Shown here piece after piece: positions 60,568-64,000 of a stretch of 64,000 bases of DNA. A program made the position numbers and the translations under genes. The notes below the pieces were generated by a model. It worked only from the letters and a program-made list of their open reading frames with translations. It was not told where the DNA came from and ran no database searches. The stretch lies in assembly GCF_005943945.1 (NCBI RefSeq), contig NZ_CP040710.1:2367001-2431000 (forward strand), written 5' to 3'. Numbering within the stretch: the stretch's first letter is position 1; every line of letters starts with the position of its first letter. The stretch comes from Aggregatimonas sangjinii (GTDB lineage Bacteria; Bacteroidota; Bacteroidia; Flavobacteriales; Flavobacteriaceae).

Positions 60568-61074
60568 ATGGAAAAAAAGAAAAATAAATTACAAAGTCCG
60601 ATTTTTGAAATTTCAATTACGGGAAGCTATTATTCCCTGCTACTTCCCCTTGAAATTATTCAACCCTTTTTGGAAAAAAACATAAAACGTGTAAAGGCAA
60701 AAGCGATGTTTGAAGGAAAAGAACTCTTCTTTCATGCCGCGCTACAGAAGCGAAACGGCAACTACTATATGATGTTCGGTAAGCGGTATCAAAAACAATT
60801 GGGGATTTTTCCAAACGATTATTTTCAGTTACAGTTCTTCGAAGACGATTCGAAATACGGTGTAGAAGTCCCGGAAGAATTAGAGGCCGTTTTCGGCAGT
60901 GACCATAGCGCCCTTAAAATTTTCGAAGCACTTACCGATGGGGCAAAACGTGGATTAATCTACGCGATATCACGGTATGCCACCTCACAAACACGCATTG
61001 ATAAATCACTCGTACTCTGCGAAAACTTAAAGCGAGGAGTTACCGACCGCAGACAAATGCTAAAACCATTTTGA
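60568..61074 (+). CDS. YdeI/OmpD-associated-like protein with DUF1905-type domain
   Basis: A 168-residue cytosolic protein. Residues about 10-95 match the beta-rich DUF1905-type domain (F-E-I-S-I-T-G-S-Y, A-L-Q-K-R-N-G-N-Y-Y-M, Q-L-G-I-F-P-N-D-Y). The C-terminal third (A-L-T-D-G-A-K-R-G-L-I-Y, R-I-D-K-S-L-V-L) resembles the helical YdeI part. I start at ATG 60568; a TTG ten codons earlier is a worse fit. A near-consensus box TATCTTTA lies 31 bases upstream. Function unknown; the second YdeI-type gene in the window. Confidence 0.82.
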   Translation: MEKKKNKLQSPIFEISITGSYYSLLLPLEIIQPFLEKNIKRVKAKAMFEGKELFFHAALQKRNGNYYMMFGKRYQKQLGIFPNDYFQLQFFEDDSKYGVEVPEELEAVFGSDHSALKIFEALTDGAKRGLIYAISRYATSQTRIDKSLVLCENLKRGVTDRRQMLKPF

Positions 61075-61196
61075 GCATGTAGCTTGTGATGACCTTAAAT
61101 ATTATGTAACTTTCAGGAAACTAACAAACATATTCTCTTTCTCACGGACTTTAAGGTTAAGTATCCTGGACGGGAATGAACTAAAATGAAACACTT

Positions 61197-61784
61197 ATGA
61201 AAACGATTAAACTTGCGGTAATGGGACTACTTATAGCCACGTCTTACAACTGCAAAGAAGCAAAAAAAGAAACAAAAGAAGCCGCCGATGAAATGATGGA
61301 AGAGGCCAAAGAAGTAGTACAGGAAGTTAAGGCCGAAACCATAAAATTCGCTATGGAACCTAAGAGTGATAGCGATGTAAAAGGCGATGTTACCTTTTCG
61401 GAGGAGGATGGAACCGTCGCTATGACCGCAATGCTATCGGGACTTTCCGAAGGTGAACATGCCATACACATTCATGAGAAGGCCGATTGCTCCTCTGCGG
61501 ATGGAAAATCGACTGGCGGGCATTGGAACCCGACGAATACCCCTCATGGCAAATGGGGTGCTGAAGAAGGCTATCACAAAGGGGATATCGGCAACTTTGT
61601 GGCGGATGCCGAAGGCAATGCCAAGGTGGAATTTTCGACCGATGAGTGGTGTATTGGCTGTGATGACAGCAATAAGAACATTGTTGGTAAGGCGGTCATC
61701 GTTCATCAAGGTGTAGATGATTTTACATCGCAACCCAGTGGCGATGCCGGAGCGAGGGTAAGTTGTACCGGTATTATTCAATAG
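61197..61784 (+). CDS. sodC: Cu-Zn superoxide dismutase, exported
   Basis: A 195-residue Cu/Zn SOD that turns superoxide into peroxide and oxygen outside the cytoplasm. Every metal ligand is present: Cu at His91, His93, His109 and His170; Zn at His109, His117, His127 and Asp130. The structural disulfide is Cys98-Cys190. The N-terminus looks like a lipoprotein signal (Cys19, imperfect lipobox) and a charged amphipathic helix (about 20-45) precedes the domain. An extra C152-I-G-C155 pair in the late loop is not in textbook SODs. A terminator follows, so it is a single-gene unit. Confidence 0.95.
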   Translation: MKTIKLAVMGLLIATSYNCKEAKKETKEAADEMMEEAKEVVQEVKAETIKFAMEPKSDSDVKGDVTFSEEDGTVAMTAMLSGLSEGEHAIHIHEKADCSSADGKSTGGHWNPTNTPHGKWGAEEGYHKGDIGNFVADAEGNAKVEFSTDEWCIGCDDSNKNIVGKAVIVHQGVDDFTSQPSGDAGARVSCTGIIQ

Positions 61785-61800
61785 GTTAAATAAATTGTTA

Positions 61801-61830
61801 AAAAAGCCGCTTTAATAGCGGCTTTTTTTT
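61801..61830 (+). terminator. Rho-independent terminator after sodC
   Basis: Perfect 11-bp stem AAAAAGCCGCT / AGCGGCTTTTT with a TTAAT-type loop and a T-run. It separates sodC from the sigma factor pair. Confidence 0.95.
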
Positions 61831-61858
61831 TAATTTCATCCACTAACCTAACCAAATT

Positions 61859-62389
61859 ATGAATCTCGAAGCTTTAGTTCAACGCTTTCAAGAAAAAGAT
61901 ATTACCGCCTTTGAAACACTACACGGCATGTACGCCGAAAATATATGTGGTGTTATCAATACGATAGTACGAAACGACGCCCTCGCTCAAGAAATCTGTC
62001 AGGATGTGTTCGTTAAAATCTGGAACAAAGCGGATACCTATTCTACTTCCAAAGGCCGATTTTTTACTTGGATCCTTAATATTGCCCGGAACGCCGCGAT
62101 CGACGAAGTGCGCTCGAAATCCCACAAACAGCAAAAACGAAACCTATCCGCGGATTACTTCGTAGGTATTTTAGATCGTGCAACTGAAGAAGAAACTACA
62201 GTTGATACCAGGGGCTTGAAAAAAATGATTAAGAAGTTAAAGGTCAAGTGTCTCGAAATTATAGAAATGATCTATTACAGGGGATACACCCAAAAAGAAG
62301 TCGCGGAGGAATTGGAGATTCCATTGGGAACCGTCAAAACCAGAAATAGAAGCTGTATTTCGCAACTTCGGGATAATATGAAGGCTTAG
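61859..62389 (+). CDS. ECF RNA polymerase sigma factor (SigK-like)
   Basis: A 176-residue ECF sigma-70 factor with region 2 (F-F-T-W-I-L-N-I-A-R-N-A-A-I-D) and region 4 helix-turn-helix (Y-T-Q-K-E-V-A-E-E-L-E-I-P-L-G-T-V-K-T-R). The anti-sigma gene starts 2 bases after its stop. In the SigK/RskA pairs the sigma factor is held at the membrane until redox or other stress; the sodC gene upstream suggests oxidative stress as a possible target, but no binding site was found. The start is ATG 61859, directly after the sodC terminator. Confidence 0.95.
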   Translation: MNLEALVQRFQEKDITAFETLHGMYAENICGVINTIVRNDALAQEICQDVFVKIWNKADTYSTSKGRFFTWILNIARNAAIDEVRSKSHKQQKRNLSADYFVGILDRATEEETTVDTRGLKKMIKKLKVKCLEIIEMIYYRGYTQKEVAEELEIPLGTVKTRNRSCISQLRDNMKA

Positions 62390-62391
62390 CA

Positions 62392-63189
62392 ATGGATATA
62401 AAAGCATACATAGCGTCAGGAAATTTAGAGCTCTACGTAGCAGGGTTGCTTTCAGAGAAGGAAAATCTGGAGGTATACGAACTTGCATTGGCAAACGAGG
62501 AGGTGCTTTCCGAAATCATAGCCATAGAAGCCGCTGTACTCGCTTTGACCAAAACCACATCTCCGGGCCTACCACATGGCTTTGATATCGTTAAGGAGAA
62601 AATCAACATAGATAAAGAATCGAAAGTAGTCGATTTAAAGGAAAAGGATATCAATTGGTCCTGGTATGTGGGTTGGGCCGCGTCTTTGGCCTTGGCTATC
62701 GGCTTATTCTATCTCTATACCCAAAATCAGGATTTACAGTCTCAGATAGAAATGGTCAATCAGGAGAATCAGCAATTAGAACAACAAATTGCGGATTCGG
62801 ACGCTTCCTTGGAAAAGTCACAAGAACTTTTAAATACCATTCGGGACAAGAACATTACGGTGGTTCCTTTGGGTGGGCAAGCAGTGTCCCCTACCTCATA
62901 TGCCAAAGCCTATTGGAACAAAGAAGAGCAAAAAGTATTCATAGATGCAAAAGGACTACCGGAACCTCCGGAAGGAATGGTATATCAGGTCTGGTCTTTA
63001 AAGCTAAGTCCGCTCACCCCTACAAGCCTTGGCTTATTGGATAACTTCGAAGCGGATGATAACAAGGTATTCGCGCTATTCAACACAAACGAGTCGGAGG
63101 CTTTCGGGATTACCTTGGAACCTGCCGGCGGTAGCGAATCGCCGAATTTAGAACAACTGTATACCTTGGGCGCCGTATCGGCCTCCTGA
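62392..63189 (+). CDS. Anti-sigma factor, RskA family
   Basis: A 265-residue membrane-bound anti-sigma factor. The N-terminal cytosolic domain (G-N-L-E-L-Y-V-A-G-L-L) binds the sigma factor. One membrane segment lies near residues 92-109, then a Gln/Glu-rich coiled coil (about 112-150), and the C-terminal RskA-type periplasmic domain (A-Y-W-N-K-E-E-Q-K-V, V-Y-Q-V-W-S-L). The start two bases after the sigma stop codon implies coupled translation, which keeps the pair balanced. Confidence 0.94.
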   Translation: MDIKAYIASGNLELYVAGLLSEKENLEVYELALANEEVLSEIIAIEAAVLALTKTTSPGLPHGFDIVKEKINIDKESKVVDLKEKDINWSWYVGWAASLALAIGLFYLYTQNQDLQSQIEMVNQENQQLEQQIADSDASLEKSQELLNTIRDKNITVVPLGGQAVSPTSYAKAYWNKEEQKVFIDAKGLPEPPEGMVYQVWSLKLSPLTPTSLGLLDNFEADDNKVFALFNTNESEAFGITLEPAGGSESPNLEQLYTLGAVSAS

Positions 63190-63284
63190 TAGGTAAACGC
63201 AAAAAGTGGTTTCATAAAATAGGGCGGTTACAGTGAACACACCTTCCTGATTGATTCGGGAAGAGAAGATTTTCATTTTTTGCG

Positions 63285-64000
63285 CTAAAGATCTTTTTTG
63301 ACCCTGTGTATGCGCATAGCCTTTACCAACCATTTGGGTAGGGGGCTCACAGGGTTCCGCTTTTTAAGATTTATGAACCATCCCAGTTTTTTGAGAATAG
63401 GTACCTTATGGGTTTCCACAAATTCGATCAACGTACCATCGGGATCTTCGATATAACTGAAATGACCGGCAGCGTCGCCCATATCGAAACTACTGGCGCT
63501 ATCTACGGTAAAAGGATAATTTAAGGCCTTGGCTTCATCCCTTAAGAGTTTCATCCCTTGTACATCAAAGCAAAGATGAATATAACCCAAATCGCCCCAT
63601 AGTCTATTTTTATAAATGTTCGAAGGCACACGATCTAAGGCTTGCACCAATTCTATTTCCGTGGGGCCCAATAATTCTCCGAATCCGCCAACGCTTCGAT
63701 CGGTATGTTTCAACAACACTCTCCGAAAGATATTCCCTCCTCCTTCTACTGAGGAAAAATCTTCGAAAAAGCCCGAGCGATCCTCAGCGATGATATCATA
63801 CCCTAAAATTTTGGTATAAAAACAAATCGACATTTCCATATCGGAAACACCGATGATGGCTCCCAAAACCCCTCCACAGATTGCTTTGCTGGCGTCGAAA
63901 CAATACGAATCCTGTACCAATTGCACCGAATTGCCCCAAGGATCAATGAAGAGCAAGGTAGGCGACTCGCCCATAGTAACAGAAATTTCGCCAATTTCAA
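63285..64000 (-). CDS. VOC family protein with two glyoxalase domains, partial
   Basis: The C-terminal part of a VOC (glyoxalase/dioxygenase-fold) protein. The frame stays open past the window edge at 64000, so the start is missing. The end of one VOC domain is visible (F-I-D-P-W-G-N-S-V), then a full second one (about residues 40-190: C-F-Y-T-K-I-L-G-Y, Y-I-E-D-P-D-G-T-L-I-E-F). Such two-domain proteins often bind one metal between them. Substrate unknown. Confidence 0.85.
   Translation of the reverse strand, partial: EIGEISVTMGESPTLLFIDPWGNSVQLVQDSYCFDASKAICGGVLGAIIGVSDMEMSICFYTKILGYDIIAEDRSGFFEDFSSVEGGGNIFRRVLLKHTDRSVGGFGELLGPTEIELVQALDRVPSNIYKNRLWGDLGYIHLCFDVQGMKLLRDEAKALNYPFTVDSASSFDMGDAAGHFSYIEDPDGTLIEFVETHKVPILKKLGWFINLKKRNPVSPLPKWLVKAMRIHRVKKDL

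Overview
The window looks like a chromosomal segment of a marine-type member of the Flavobacteriaceae (Bacteroidota, near Maribacter, Zobellia or Arenibacter in style; the genus is not settled). The reasons are the moderate GC content, the many short lipoprotein signals ending in S-C or G-C, the lack of strong Shine-Dalgarno sequences, several TAnnTTTG -7 promoter boxes typical of this phylum, and families common in it: DUF2490, DUF3829, ThuA/sugar-dehydrogenase fusions, large sortilin-like propellers and RskA-type anti-sigma factors. No tRNA, rRNA, CRISPR array, phage module or transposase gene was seen.

Layout. 1-6084: 3' part of purL, then a DinB-like secreted protein, a GNAT acetyltransferase, an acyl-CoA ligase and a zinc-ribbon protein. 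6349-12451: secreted hydrolases (DUF885, S12 beta-lactamase-like, S45 acylase) and a short SDR. 12797-21062: a small lipoprotein, then a MarR regulator heading a beta-oxidation operon (fadN-fadA-acyl-CoA dehydrogenase, the order of Bacillus fadNAE), interrupted by a four-helix-bundle gene, then a DUF3829 lipoprotein. 21297-27081: PLP decarboxylase and a divergent GH15 / OtsA-OtsB pair for trehalose metabolism. 27143-32895: a propeller-SnoaL-SnoaL fusion, an MFS transporter, M28 and M1 peptidases. 33077-40514: a 1130-residue ThuA/sugar dehydrogenase/PKD/cytochrome c protein, YdeI and DUF4287 proteins, a GH13 amylase lipoprotein and an MFS transporter. 40601-47224: cyanophycinase, CDP-alcohol phosphatidyltransferase, three successive secreted amidohydrolases and a TPMT-like methyltransferase. 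47241-52019: a minus-strand run (membrane protein, SDR, FMN reductase, YtcJ-like amidohydrolase, NAD(P)-binding protein). 52235-64000: sortilin-like protein, S9 peptidase, two tandem DUF2490 proteins, a hydrolase-OsmC fusion, a YdeI/DUF1905 protein, Cu-Zn superoxide dismutase, an ECF sigma/anti-sigma pair and a VOC protein running off the window.

The most interesting signal is a family of small repeat elements built from 7-nt units. One copy (about 17647-18065) carries the four-helix-bundle gene inside the beta-oxidation operon, flanked by inverted arrays of TCTTGNN-type heptamers. A second (5257-5342) has the same two ends without the gene: its right end matches the last codons and downstream heptamers of the first copy at 38 of 48 positions. 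A third (55491-55585) uses a different heptamer (GCACCGA) but has the same plan, with inverted heptamer arms around a small hairpin. This looks like a mobile or expanding element with a non-autonomous derivative. Two unrelated REP-like inverted pairs (16324-16455 and 43801-43891) also sit in gene junctions, and one supplies the C-terminus and stop codon of a protein.

Taken together the genes describe a heterotroph that degrades peptides, amides and glucans at the cell surface, burns fatty acids under MarR control, and makes and turns over trehalose.
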